Shown here: positions 31,488 to 44,723 of the stretch, piece after piece
Position numbering within the stretch: position 1 is the stretch's first letter
Layout of the letters: each line of letters starts with the position of its first letter
Source of the DNA: Rhizoclosmatium globosum
Lineage: Eukaryota > Chytridiomycota > Chytridiomycetes > Chytridiales > Chytriomycetaceae
Reading direction: 5' to 3'
Length of the DNA stretch: 64,000 nt
Assembly: GCA_002104985.1 (NCBI GenBank)
Contig: MCGO01000034.1
Coordinates: 372,001 to 436,000 of the forward strand
Position numbers and translations under genes: made by a program
The notes under the pieces: generated by a model
Database searches by the model: none
Seen by the model: the letters and a program-made list of their open reading frames with translations, nothing else
Told to the model about the DNA's origin: nothing

Positions 31488-32757
31488 TCAGTATTCAGGC
31501 TCAGCAATTAAGAAGAGTTTTCCTCCTGCTATCTGAAGGTTGATAAAGTTACATTCATCTGCAACTGCAATTTTCAGAAAGGTGGGCATAGCTACAGTTC
31601 CATCCATGGGAATCTCAGATATGACAGACAAAGAGGGTGGTGGAGAAAACATATCAAAAGAATCTGGGGTCAAAAGGTTTGTACCATCATGAGTAGCATC
31701 ATAGACAGACGGAGGTTTAGTGGACCACACAACGGTCTGAGTTAACCCATTTGCAGCATAAAGTTTGAGTGTGTCCCCAATTGAATTTGATGTATTTGGT
31801 GCATTATGAGTTTTCATGGCAGCACGAGCTATGGTATGGATCAACTGGAGTTGGCCCATAATAGGCACAAAGTTTACAGTGAATTTGTCTAAAAAACAAA
31901 GTTACTGAGGGGACCTTGAGTACATGAAAGTTTACCATTTGATGCAACATTGAAAGATGTTGCGTTAGGGACTTGTCCAAGCATTGCAAATACTATTGGC
32001 TTTTGTTTGTATAAGATAAAGTGGGACTTCTTGTTTGGAGTGAAGTCAAGAGTAAACAATTCAGGAGCAGTTGATGCCAGAAGGCCCAGACAACACAGAT
32101 GGTCAAGTCTGCAATTCTTGGTTCCAGAAAAATAACTGTGACAAGCAGCATACTCTGCTTCAGACAATGTTTGGCCTTGGACTTCAATAACAGATGATGC
32201 ATTGCTGTGAATGTCAAAATCACTTGGTTCAGGATGGTCGTAGATGGCACTGTGTTGGTGATCTTCTTGTGATGGCTGCAGTGCAGGAGTGTAAGAACTG
32301 GTAAAAGTTTTCTTGTTCACCCCTAGTTTGGCAGCAAATTTGGAGACACGATGATGATGTAAAGGCGCAGGTGATGAAGTAACACGAACACCATTGGGCT
32401 TTGTTGTAGGAGTGCGTGGAGGAGTAGTTGTTGTTGACTGGGGGAAAGTGAAAGAGCTTCCAGGAATTGAAGTATTGAATGTTGCAGAAGGAAGAGTAGA
32501 CTTCTGCTTTGTGGTAGAAGGTGTGGGCTTTGGAGGAAGGGTTCTAGATTTCTTTGGAGTGGAAGGCTCAGACTCAGAAGCAGAACTGAAACACATTGTT
32601 AGTGTTTTAAATAGAGAATGAATTGCCCAAATAGGCCAATCTACCTTTGTACAAAAGCATCTTCATCCTGCTCAGATACTGCTCTCTTTTTGATGGCTGG
32701 AGGTGTAGGGATTGGATGAGTTGGCTTTTGACCTGGCCTTCTGGGTTGTGGGCTCAT
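31488..32757 (-). CDS. Unknown 387-residue protein next to the satellite array
   Basis: Exons 32757-32645, 32585-31936 and 31888-31488 (introns 59 and 47 bp) join in frame to 387 residues. The first 140 residues are Pro/Ser/Thr/Lys-rich and look disordered and basic, like a nuclear protein. The rest is a compact globular region with alternating hydrophobic strands and a Cys-rich helix (Leu-Asp-His-Leu-Cys-Cys-Leu-Gly). I do not recognise the fold. It faces away from the Helitron gene across the 281-bp repeats and shares that region's AT-rich codon use, so it may be an accessory gene of the element or a captured host gene. That link is inference. Confidence 0.65.
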
Positions 32758-32866
32758 TTTAGGAAGATGACATCTTTGACATTATTCCCTTCCTCCCCTT
32801 TTGTATCCTTTGTGTTCTAAAATTTTCTCAATTAGAATTTGATTAAATTAGAGGAGCATGTCACTA

Positions 32867-35800
32867 TTGAATCCAAAGCTAGAGCATTTGCGGATCGTGA
32901 GTTACGCACGATTGCCGCCTGACAATAGTGCGAACATGTAGAGCGCATTAAGGGCTTTCCAATGAATCTAAAATGGTTTGATTTGGACCAGTATTGGTGG
33001 AGTTAGAGTCAGTGGGAGTGTTTTGAGTGCAGGAAAGCCAACAGAGCATGCACCTTCTGCATGCCATCTCCATCAATACTTTAAACCAGTTCAGAGCTTA
33101 CTGGATTGTTTCAAAATGATATAAAGGGTGGAGAGAACATGATTCTATTGAATCCAAAGCTAGAGCATTTGCGGATCGTGAGTTACGCACGATTGCCGCC
33201 TGACAATAGTGCGAACATGTAGAGCGCATTAAGGGCTTTCCAATGAATCTAAAATGGTTTGATTTGGACCAGTATTGGTGGAGTTAGAGTCAGTGGGAGT
33301 GTTTTGAGTGCAGGAAAGCCAACAGAGCATGCACCTTCTGCATGCCATCTCCATCAATACTTTAAACCAGTTCAGAGCTTACTGGATTGTTTCAAAATGA
33401 TATAAAGGGTGGAGAGAACATGATTCTATTGAATCCAAAGCTAGAGCATTTGCGGATCGTGAGTTACGCACGATTGCCGCCTGACAATAGTGCGAACATG
33501 TAGAGCGCATTTAGGGCTTTCCAATGAATCTAAAATGGTTTGATTTGGACCAGTATTGGTGGAGTTAGAGTCAGTGGGAGTGTTTTGAGTGCAGGAAAGC
33601 CAACAGAGCATGCACCTTCTGCATGCCATCTCCATCAATACTTTAAACCAGTTCAGAGCTTACTGGATTGTTTCAAAATGATATAAAGGGTGGAGAGAAC
33701 ATGATTCTATTGAATCCAAAGCTAGAGCATTTGCGGATCGTGAGTTACGCACGATTGCCGCCTGACAATAGTGCGAACATGTAGAGCGCATTTAGGGCTT
33801 TCCAATGAATCTAAAATGGTTTGATTTGGACCAGTATTGGTGGAGTTAGAGTCAGTGGGAGTGTTTTGAGTGCAGGAAAGCCAACAGAGCATGCACCTTC
33901 TGCATGCCATCTCCATCAATACTTTAAACCAGTTCAGAGCTTACTGGATTGTTTCAAAATGATATAAAGGGTGGAGAGAACATGATTCTATTGAATCCAA
34001 AGCTAGAGCATTTGCGGATCGTGAGTTACGCGCGATTGCCGCCTGACAATAGTGCGAACATGTAGAGCGCATTAAGGGCTTTCCAATGAATCTAAAATGG
34101 TTTGATTTGGACCAGTATTGGTGGAGTTAGAGTCAGTGGGAGTGTTTTGAGTGCAGGAAAGCCAACAGAGCATGCACCTTCTGCATGCCATCTCCATCAA
34201 TACTTTAAACCAGTTCAGAGCTTACTGGATTGTTTCAAAATGATATAAAGGGTGGAGAGAACATGATTCTATTGAATCCAAAGCTAGAGCATTTGCGGAT
34301 CGTGAGTTACGCGCGATTGCCGCCTGACAATAGTGCCAACATGTAGAGCGCATTAAGGGCTTTCCAATGAATCTAAAATGGTTTGATTTGGACCAGTATT
34401 GGTGGAGTTAGAGTCAGTGGGAGTGTTTTGAGTGCAGGAAAGCCAACAGAGCATGCACCTTCTGCATGCCATCTCCATCAATACTTTAAACCAGTTCAGA
34501 GCTTACTGGATTGTTTCAAAATGATATAAAGGGTGGAGAGAACATGATTCTATTGAATCCAAAGCTAGAGCATTTGCGGATCGTGAGTTACGCGCGATTG
34601 CCGCCTGACAATAGTGCGAACATGTAGAGCGCATTTAGGGCTTTCCAATGAATCTAAAATGGTTTGATTTGGACGAGTATTGGTGGAGTTAGAGTCAGTG
34701 GGAGTGTTTTGAGTGCAGGAAAGCCAACAGAGCATGCACCTTCTGCATGCCATCTCCATCAATACTTTAAACCAGTTCAGAGCTTACTGGATTGTTTCAA
34801 AATGATATAAAGGGTGGAGAGAACATGATTCTATTGAATCCAAAGCTAGAGCATTTGCGGATCGTGAGTTACGCGCGATTGCCGCCTGACAATAGTGCCA
34901 ACATGTAGAGCGCATTAAGGGCTTTCCAATGAATCTAAAATGGTTTGATTTGGACCAGTATTGGTGGAGTTAGAGTCAGTGGGAGTGTTTTGAGTGCAGG
35001 AAAGCCAACAGAGCATGCACCTTCTGCATGCCATCTCCATCAATACTTCCAGTTCAGAGCTTACTGGATTGTTTCAAAATGATATAAAGGGTGGAGAGAA
35101 CATGATTCTATTGAATCCAAAGCTAGAGCATTTGCGGATCGTGAGTTACGCGCGATTGCCGCCTGACAATAGTGCGAACATGTAGAGCGCATTTAGGGCT
35201 TTCCAATGAATCTAAAATGGTTTGATTTGGACCAGTATTGGTGGAGTTAGAGTCAGTGGGAGTGTTTTGAGTGCAGGAAAGCCAACAGAGCATGCACCTT
35301 CTGCATGCCATCTCCATCAATACTTTAAACCAGTTCAGAGCTTACTGGATTGTTTCAAAATGATATAAAGGGTGGAGAGAACATGATTCTATTGAATCCA
35401 AAGCTAGAGCATTTGCGGATCGTGAGTTACGCGCGATTGCCGCCTGACAATAGTGCGAACATGTAGAGCGCATTAAGGGCTTTCCAATGAATCTAAAATG
35501 GTTTGATTTGGACCAGTATTGGTGGAGTTAGAGTCAGTGGGAGTGTTTTGAGTGCAGGAAAGCCAACAGAGCATGCACCTTCTGCATGCCATCTCCATCA
35601 ATACTTTAAACCAGTTCAGAGCTTACTGGATTGTTTCAAAATGATATAAAGGGTGGAGAGAACATGATTCTATTGAATCCAAAGCTAGAGCATTTGCGGA
35701 TCGTGAGTTACGCGCGATTGCCGCCTGACAATAGTGCCAACATGTAGAGCGCATTAAGGGCTTTCCAATGAATCTAAAATGGTTTGATTTGGACCAGTAT

Positions 35801-36724
35801 TGGTGGAGTTAGAGTCAGTGGGAGTGTTTTGAGTGCAGGAAAGCCAACAGAGCATGCACCTTCTGCATGCCATCTCCATCAATACTTTAAACCAGTTCAG
35901 AGCTTACTGGATTGTTTCAAAATGATATAAAGGGTGGAGAGAACATGATTCTATTGAATCCAAAGCTAGAGCATTTGCGGATCGTGAGTTACGCGCGATT
36001 GCCGCCTGACAATAGTGCGAACATGTAGAGCGCATTAAGGGCTTTCCAATGAATCTAAAATGGTTTGATTTGGACGAGTATTGGTGGAGTTAGAGTCAGT
36101 GGGAGTGTTTTGAGTGCAGGAAAGCCAACAGAGCATGCACCTTATGCATGCCATCTCCATCAATACTTTAAACCAGTTCAGAGCTTACTGGATTGTTTCA
36201 AAATGATATAAAGGGTGGAGAGAACATGATTCTATTGAATCCAAAGCTAGAGCATTTGCGGATCGTGAGTTACGCGCGATTGCCGCCTGACAATAGTGCG
36301 AACATGTAGAGCGCATTAAGGGCTTTCCAATGAATCTAAAATGGTTTGATTTGGACCAGTATTGGTGGAGTTAGAGTCAGTGGGAGTGTTTTGAGTGCAG
36401 GAAAGCCAACAGAGCATGCACCTTCTGCATGCCATCTCCATCAATACTTTAAACCAGTTCAGAGCTTACTGGATTGTTTCAAAATGATATAAAGGGTGGA
36501 GAGAACATGATTCTATTGAATCCAAAGCTAGAGCATTTGCGGATCGTGAGTTACGCACGATTGCCGCCTGACAATAGTGCGAACATGTAGAGCGCATTAA
36601 GGGCTTTCCAATGAATCTAAAATGGTTTGATTTGGACCAGTATTGGTGGAGTTAGAGTCAGTGGGAGTGTTTTGAGTGCAGGAAAGCCAACAGAGCATGC
36701 ACCTTCTGCATGCCATCTCCATCA
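32867..36724 (+). repeat. 281-bp tandem repeat array, 13.7 copies
   Basis: Unit starts fall at 32867, 33148, 33429, 33710, 33991, 34272, 34553, 34834, 35111, 35392, 35673, 35954, 36235 and 36516. Twelve units are exactly 281 bp; the unit starting at 34834 is 277 bp (4 bases lost near 35047), and the last stops after 209 bp. Copies differ at only a few positions: an A/G in the ttacgc(a/g)cgatt segment, gtgcgaac or gtgccaac, gcattaag or gcatttag, and ggaccag or ggacgag. Variants are shared between non-adjacent units, indicating exchange within the array. Each unit has a GCATGC-N7-GCATGC motif and a gatataaaggg TATA-like box. It lies between two divergent genes. Confidence 0.97.
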
Positions 36725-37620
36725 GAAAAAATTTTCACCCAAAAAACTATATAATCAATGGTTTTCCCACCCAGATTTCACCACAGACAGCTCTTTTCAA
36801 TCTTAGGTTAGTATTTATTCGATTCCTCCACTATTTACTTTGTTTTTTACAGCTGTCTCCAAGATTCCTGGAATCTTAACTTTCTGGAGTCTGAACCTCC
36901 AGGGGGTCTTTGCATACTTATTGCTACTGATAATGGTGTGTTGATTTGTTCCATGTATCACAACTAACTTTGTTTTCCCCTTGTGTTGTCATGGCCTAGA
37001 TCTCTGGAAGCTGCATCTCCCTTTGATCTGCATATAGTTTTATATATAGTTATAGCTTATAGTATAGTCATAATGTGAGGGTGCAGTCTCACCTATAGTA
37101 ATTTTATATATAGTTATAAATTTTATATATAGTTATATTTGTATAAGCTTGGTTGGGAGACTGGAGCTTATATCCAAAATATTTATAAATATTGATAGCA
37201 ATATTATCCTTATATATACCAATATGATTTGATATTATAGTAAAAATAGAGAATATATAGAATAGTTATAGAATAGTTATCAAATCCAGTCTCCCACCCT
37301 TTTTCAACCCTTCAATTGGGTTCGCTCTCTTGAGATAGTATTTATCAACAGAGCAAACCTCAATTGCTTCTTTATCTTTTTTTTTATCTTGTGTGTGATT
37401 GAATAAAAAATAGTTTTACTTGCGTAAAGATAAAATAATGACTAAAATCATCCCAGGAATAAGTAAGGCATTACAACACATGGCTTTGAGGAAAAATTAA
37501 CACACCTATATTTTAGTTCTGATAAATGCAACTCAAAATTATGATAAAACATGTGGCAATCACTTTCATTCAGGGGGATTATACTGTGTCAAAAGCCAAC
37601 ACACATTAACAGAATCTGTT
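36725..37620 (+). other. AT-rich leader between the array and the Helitron gene
   Basis: About 900 bp, very AT-rich from 37030 to 37290 with many TATATA and TATAGTTATA runs. Two arms, GGTTGGGAGACTGGA at 37151-37165 and TCCAGTCTCCCACC at 37285-37298, are inverted repeats around a 119-bp AT-rich loop. Pyrimidine tracts near 36870 and 36980 resemble intron ends, so a 5' exon of the Helitron transcript may lie here. I could not define one. Confidence 0.5.
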
Positions 37621-40600
37621 GTGAAAGGCTGCATTCCTCTTTGTGAACTCCAACCATATATTCGGAAGGATGATTATTTGCATTGCTTAAAGTTGTTCAG
37701 GGACAATCCCTGTACAATATGTGCTTGTCTTCAGTGTGTTTTTGTCACAGAATTTCATCAAATGTCTGCAACTGTCAATTCCCAAAGACAACAATATCGT
37801 TTTCCCAGTCGTTCTGATTTAGAGCCTCAGTTGACCCCACCTGCATCAACCCAACAAATGTCACTCAATAGAGCATATCTTTTCACCAAAGAAGATCTTA
37901 ATCTTTCAGGAGATGATGAACATTATTTTGAATTTATTGGATGCAACATAGTCACATCTTCAACACTTGAAACAAGTGTTTTTGATTTTGACTTTCGTTT
38001 TCATAAAAAGAGACTCCGAAAGTCGCAAATCATAGATATTCTAATGGCACACTCATGTGGAAATGGATATCGACACTTCTTTGAGCAACAAACGCTAAAA
38101 GCTCTCTACCAATATATCGAGAATCATGCATGTCAAAATTGTGGCAGTATTTCTTATGTTTTTTCTAAGGTGTATCGCACACGGTATGTTAAGAAATGAT
38201 AACCTCGAAATCTCACCTAATTCTATTAAGCACAAGTGCAAGTTCTCTTCCTCGGTCCACTAACAACCAACCACCTCATTTGAGGAAACTGTTAATGAAG
38301 GATCAGATCAACATTGTCAATGAGTGGCGAGAGTCTTTACATGAGAAGTATTTACAAATTTACCCATGTTCTGTATGTGCGGAATTTACTACTTTAGACG
38401 ATTTGCATGAACTGGACATGTCGCCTTCTATACGAAGGGTTCTAACAAACCCAGATGTTGTACCAGTTTTTTATCGGTCACCATGTTATAAGCGAGACTT
38501 TTTCACCGTTGCAGACTATGATAACGAATGGGTATTTGATGATTTTGTCCCTCAGAACCCCAACACAGCTGGTTCCTCTTGCAATAACCCAATTCTATAT
38601 CAAGGGGGATTTTATTGGAATGAAACAGGAACTGTTTGGAAACCATATGTATGCACACAGTGTCTGCTGTTGTTGGAGCAAGCCAAGCGACCAATCCATG
38701 CATTAGCTAGTGGGAGTTACACAGGAAGTGTACCTGATGTCCTTGCACGACTGAGTTTTGTTGAACGAATTGTCATCTCTCAACTAAGAGCAAGCAAGTT
38801 TACAATATCTATATTTCGGCATTACCGTCATCTTTCTGGAAATGCTGCTGTTTTCCCAACCCCGCTACAAGCAATTGCAGAAATTGTTTTGCCTATTCCC
38901 ATTTCTGAACTTTCAAAGATTCTTGTTGTTACATTTTCAGGCCCTGCAAAACCCTCTGATTCAGAAACTTCCACTATGTTGAAACAGGCATCCTTTTTGT
39001 ATGTTCGGGGAAGTTACATACTAGAAGCATTGCAATGGTTAATCAAGTATAACCGTCACTATCAGAATATAAAAATAAGCAGCAGTAATTTGGCAGGATA
39101 TTCCCAATGTAATGGGCAATATCCACTACCTATCTTTTTCCAACAGTCAGCAACTATGCCACAAGGAGCAGAGCCTTCAGTACATCAAACAGAAAATCAC
39201 CCTGTTGAAGAGGCTGCAACAGAGGACAGTGTCTCCTTTGCTATCAGTGGTATAGGAGAGGAAGAATTTGACTTGTTGAGTCAACAACAGAAGAAGTTTC
39301 TGGCTTTGCAACATGTAAAGATGGGTGGTGATGTTCTTGAGATTGGGCGTGATGATGGGTTTGTGTCGATGTTTGACAATCCTACTGCATGGGAAAAGCT
39401 TTTTGTTCATCTACACCCATTTGGTTATGGTATGTTAACTCTATTGATTAATTTTTAACAAACTGCCATAAGGTGGACTCCCTTCTGTAACAACAAGTAC
39501 GTTTCGTAATATCCAACATTACTTACTATATGGCTCGCGGACCTTCCAAGAAGACGAAACATTTTTGTATTTAGTCTTCAGTCTTGTACAAATTCAAAAA
39601 GTTTGCTATGGAGTGAGGCCAATTGTAACAGAGGAAAGCTTTGACAAGTTTGCAACAGACTTAGAGTCTTTAGATATGACTGCAGTAAATGAATTGATCC
39701 GACGCTTTGAAATAGGAGCAGAAACACATCCCAAAAATGAAAAAGAAGAATTTGCTATCCAAGTTGCAAATAAGATACATACAAGTCGGGGATTAGTAAT
39801 TGGGTCTAACCATGAGAAGAACAGACAAAAGGTTGAACTTTTTAGTGCCACACGATGGCTAGGAACACCTACATGGTTTTTAACTATTACTTTCTCTGAC
39901 TTGAACAATCCCATCACGCTCAGCTACCTTGGATTTGACTATGAACTCTTAATGAGTGGGATTGATCCAGGCTTTACAGCACGTATTGCAGCAGTTTATG
40001 GCAATCCTGTTGCTAGTGAACGAGCATTTGATTTTCTTGTGAAAAATTTGATCAAGTTTTTAGTTGAACGTGGTGTTTTAGGAGAAATTGAAAGTTATTA
40101 TGGAACTGTTGAAGAGCAAAAACGCAAGACTTTACACTTGCACTTATTGCTATGGATAAAAAACATGTGGAGCTTAAATGAAGTCAGAGAAAAGCTGAAA
40201 GCTGATGCTGAATGGAGGCAAGAATTTATTTCCTATTTAGAGTCTTTTAGCTTGGGGGACTATATAGGTGAAACAGCAGAACAAGTACAGTCAAATTTAG
40301 AAGGAGTGCCAAGAGTCCCAGGTTTTTAACCCAATAGTTCACATGTGTTTTTTTAACAACAGTAATGTAGAAATGCAGAATGTATTTGGCCCTCCCATTA
40401 TAAATGTACCTTCCCAGTGCAAGGAGTTTGTGGAAATTCCACAAGTTAAGGACAGATTGAACCGTATTCGAGCAACCCTGCAAAAACATGAATGTGGAAA
40501 GCACTGTGCCACTTACTATGGGTGTAAGGCACGTTTTCCACGGGAGTATGTTAAAGAATCTGTTGTTGATGAGTCAGGGCATTTATCTATGAAGAAGCAT

Positions 40601-43600
40601 GACATTTGGTCTAACCGTGTTAACCCTCTTATTTCATATTTGTTTGGCTGTAACACTGACTTGACAGAAATGCTATCTGGAACAATTGTCAAGGCAATAA
40701 TCATATACATCACTGACTACATTACCAAGTCCAGTATAAAATTTAGCAGTACCTTCTCTGCACTGAAAGACGTTGCCTCAGAAAATCCAAACCTCTTAAA
40801 TCCTTCAAATTCTATGGAATGTATATCAAATGCTAGAGCACTTCTGATTAAATCAGCAAACAAAATGACTTCCAAACATGCTTTTGGGGGGCCAATTATA
40901 TCTCATTATCTGTTTGAAGGAAAAGGCCGCTACACTAACATGGAATTTGTAAGGATTCAGTACAAAAATTATACAGATAGTTTGACTGACCAAGAAAACA
41001 CCCGCAAAAATCTTGGTCTTCCACGATTAAGTTCAGTTCGTGTGGAATTGTCAGATGTTGGTCTTGTGCGGACAAGTCTAATAGAAGATTGGGAACACAG
41101 AGGGGATTGGGCAAATCCTATATCATTTTATGACTTTTTCAGCTCCTTTTGTGTTATTCATGAAAAGAAGGGAGATTCAGGTAAGTTCTAAGGGTTATTT
41201 CAATATAACAAACAATGTTTTCAGTGTACTCCAGGGAAATTGATGACGAAATGCTTAAGCTGAAACCAAGGAAGTCACATTCAAAGTATGAAACTGTGGT
41301 TTATGAACCATACAAACAGCGTCGTCTCCTAGTGCTTGTTGGGCCAACTCTGCCTACACTTGCAAGTGATCCTGAAAGTTATTACCAATTGGTGGTCATG
41401 TTATTTGCTGAGTGTGGCTGGCGAAATATAGGGGACTTGTTACTTCCTAATGAATTATGGGCTGAAGCATATTTCAGGCTTAACATTGAACACTTTGGAG
41501 GGCAAACTCTCAAAAACTGGCATATACTCAATGAGTGTTATGATGCACGTGATGACCTTTCCAAAGACAGAAAAAAATTGAAAGCTGCTCTGCAAAAAGT
41601 TGGACTGAATTTTCAATATGAAACTCTTGAAGACCCTAATCCGGGATTTGACATGGATGACTTTGTTGAAAACCTTAACTCTGAGACAGCTGTAGACAAT
41701 GAAGGCAATGAATATGTGCAATCTATTCTTACTTCTTCTGGCTGGGCATCAAACGCCAATGCACAACCTCAGAAACCAATGCCAATTGCAGAAGAAGTGC
41801 TTGAATCAGGGACCTACAATGCTGATTATTGGAGTGCTCAATACAGACGTATAGAGGACAGTATTAAGAATCAAAGAAGAGATATAGTTGATACAGTCCG
41901 CAGTCAAATATCTCAAAGACCAATTTCTAACACTGCAAACATTATCAACCCTTTAAGGAGGGCAGTCTTATCCACTGTAAGTATGAGTTCCTATAGGTGT
42001 ACACACCCTTAATTTTAAATAGGAACCAGATTCACTAGCTGAGAGTATTATCATAGACTTCACAATGTATGAAGACCAAGAAAGAGCATTCAAAATAATG
42101 GCTGGTGCAGTAACTAATCCTGGTCCTGATCCACTCAGAATGCTGGTGACTGGAATTGCAGGAAGTGGGAAATCCACAGTCATAAATGGGTTTACAGAGT
42201 ACTTGATGAGGAGAAATGAAAAGCATCGCATTTTGAAACTTGCACCTACAGGAACAGCTGCGAGTTTGATTGGAGGCCAAACATATCACTCTGTACTAGA
42301 TTTTGAAAAAGCATTGAAGAATCAGTTAGACATTGCATCTGTTGCAGAAAGGATTAAAGGAGCAGACTTCATAAGTAAGTGATTAACTTTATGAAAATAA
42401 TTCTAATTGTTTGAATGAAGTTATTGATGAGGTGTCCATGATTTCTGCACGGAACTTCTATCAGATTGGAGATATTTTTAATCGTGTATATAACCATCAC
42501 TCTCATGGTGGATTTGGCAGACTGAATGTTGTACTGTTCTTTGACTTTAGGCAACTTCCACCACCAAATACTGGAGGACCTCCATTATATACTCTTGAAT
42601 TTAAAAGTCTGAATGAAAAACTTCGTCTGCAAGATGAAGCAGGACAATTAATGTTCAGTCAGTTTTTACTGGTAGTTGTTTTACGTCAATGCATGCGTAC
42701 CAAAGGACCATATCTACACATGTTGAACCAAATGTGTGTTGGTGCATGTGACGCTGAATCTATAGCTTTATTTCGAACTTGCATAATTGGGGACTCAAGA
42801 TGTTCTGTATCACTAAAAGAGGCTGGGTTTTGGCCTGTAAGTATTATCACAACACGAAACAAAAAGCGAGACGACATAAATTCAATGGGGGAAGCACAAT
42901 TTAGTATTCTTGGTGGAGAAGCTTTAACTACATTATGCTCCTTGGACATCTGCATTGATTCTCAAAAGGCAAAAAAGTTTCTTCCAGCCTCAATACAAGC
43001 AGCTGTCTGGAAACTGTCACCAGCTGATACAGACCATATACCGGGACTGTTAAAACTCTGTAGGGGCCTTCCTATTCTTATAAAACGCAACCTTAGTGTT
43101 GGCAGCGGTGTTACAAATGGAGCTGAAGGAACTGTTATATCTTGGACAATGACAGAGCATCCTCATTTCCAGGGAATGCAAGTAGCAAATGTCATTTATG
43201 CCAAATTACTAGGAAAATACTCTGATGTGGTTTTTGATGAGATTCTGGGGCCAGGTATAGTACCTTTGGTTCCTGTAGAAAATTATATTACTGTAAATGT
43301 CCCAGATTTTGGAAAAATAAGGATTTTAAGACGTATGCATCAAATATTGCCAAACTTTTCTATGAGTGATTTTGCATCCCAAGGGAAGGGCAGAAAGTAC
43401 AACATATTTTGGGGAGAGCAAATAGACCGAATTCAAAGCCTCTACACAATGGCATCCCGTTCAACAGATCCATCAACAACCGCCATCCTAGGTCATGTCA
43501 ATTTGCAATTATTGACCACCCTGCCCCCATTTGATTACCTGAAGATTTTAATAGATCTTGAGTTCTTGGACATGGCTACAGCAGAAATGTATGAAAGTAG

Positions 43601-44723
43601 AGAGACACTAGACTATAGTTCTTGTATTACTCAGTACGATGTGATCCAAGCAATGGTACAGGAATACGGAAATGATTATATTCCAGAGAAGATCGATACA
43701 TCTCTTTTACGTCAATGGAAAAGAGTAAATATAAAAGGGAAACAAGAAGAAAGAGGACTATCTCCTCTGAAAAGAAACCATACACAGCATTCACTTTTTT
43801 CAAGACAACCACAGAGATATTCCAAAAAATACTCTGAAAATAATAAACGCAAAACAAGAAGCCAAGGTTTAAACAACAACAAAAGAAGGAAAGAAAACAC
43901 ATCTACCACTTTCCATGGTTGCAATTGGATAGCTTCAAGATATACTTGTGCTTTGGATTGCCTTGTTACATCTACAGCCCATTTGTATAGCAAATCAACC
44001 ATTGAAATGAAAGAAAGGTTACAAGAAATGTCACCAGCAATGAACAGCTTCTTTCAACTACTTCAAACTATGGAAATTAACCAAATACGTGATGAGTTTC
44101 ATCGATTTTTGGAAAGTTTAGATCCAACCAACTTTCCCTACAATAGACCAGTTCTTAAAGACTTGAATTTGGCTTACACTCATCTCTTGTCATCCAGCAC
44201 ATACAATCATGGTTTCTACCATACAACATGCAAGACATGCAATTTAACACAATACAGGGAACATACCCAGTTAGTTACACTTCTGACAAATTTTTCAGGC
44301 CATACTCAGACTCTCTCAGAATTGTTTATGGAGGAGAGAGAGACACAAAATTCGTGTGAATTTTGCTCCACAGAAATAGTGCAGGGATACTCAGTATCAG
44401 ACTCTGTTCCAACCATTGCATTTGAAATAGCTCATTATAGACACCTCCCTATAACAATAGAGTCTGTCATATCTGTCCCATCTCTCTCTACAGAATATGA
44501 ATTTGGAATCCGGGAATTCTACTTACATTCTGTCCACTGCCATAAAGGTAGTCACTACACGACTGTGCTCAAAACATCATCAGAGTGGCTGTTTTATGAT
44601 GGACAAAATGGAGGGAAAATGAACATCTTAGAACGTTCTCTTGACATAAACCATTTTTTATACACTGAAGAGTGTATCCCTGTTCTTGTTGTCTACACTG
44701 CTGAGCTATTACAAAATGAATAA
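37621..44723 (+). CDS. Helitron Rep/Pif1-like helicase with C-terminal USP-like protease domain
   Basis: Seven exons (37621-38183, 38237-39429, 39473-40321, 40371-41180, 41225-41976, 42023-42374, 42421-44723) keep one frame over about 2273 residues; the true start may be upstream. In order: Cys-pair motifs in the N-terminal region; a Helitron-like N domain; the HUH nuclease motif (Leu-His-Leu-His-Leu-Leu-Leu-Trp, about residue 805); the two-tyrosine motif Tyr-Ile-Thr-Asp-Tyr-Ile-Thr-Lys (about 980); Walker A Gly-Ile-Ala-Gly-Ser-Gly-Lys-Ser-Thr (about 1430); Walker B Ile-Asp-Glu-Val-Ser-Met; Phe-Asp-Phe-Arg-Gln-Leu-Pro-Pro. The last 270 residues look like a cysteine protease. All catalytic motifs are intact, so the element may be autonomous. 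Confidence 0.9.
43909..44720 (+). other. USP-like cysteine protease domain of the Helitron protein
   Basis: A low-complexity basic linker separates this from the helicase. The domain has a Cys box (Asn-Trp-Ile-Ala-Ser-Arg-Tyr-Thr-Cys-Ala-Leu-Asp, about residue 2015), two Cys-x2-Cys pairs about 65 residues apart (Cys-Lys-Thr-Cys and Cys-Glu-Phe-Cys) as in the zinc finger of ubiquitin-specific proteases, and a His box (Gly-Ser-His-Tyr-Thr-Thr-Val, about 2216) followed by Trp-Leu-Phe-Tyr-Asp-Gly. This order of Cys, zinc ribbon, His and Asp is that of peptidase family C19. Activity is not proven; some basidiomycete Helitron proteins carry a similar tail in my recollection. Confidence 0.6.

Noticed and set aside
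33441..35320. Several identical 65-codon minus-strand frames in the 281-bp repeats
   Set aside because: They open only in units with atttag instead of attaag, which removes a stop. This is a by-product of one variable base, with no start context or protein character.
32867..36724. CRISPR-like array
   Set aside because: The units are 281 bp and contiguous without spacers, and the organism is eukaryotic.
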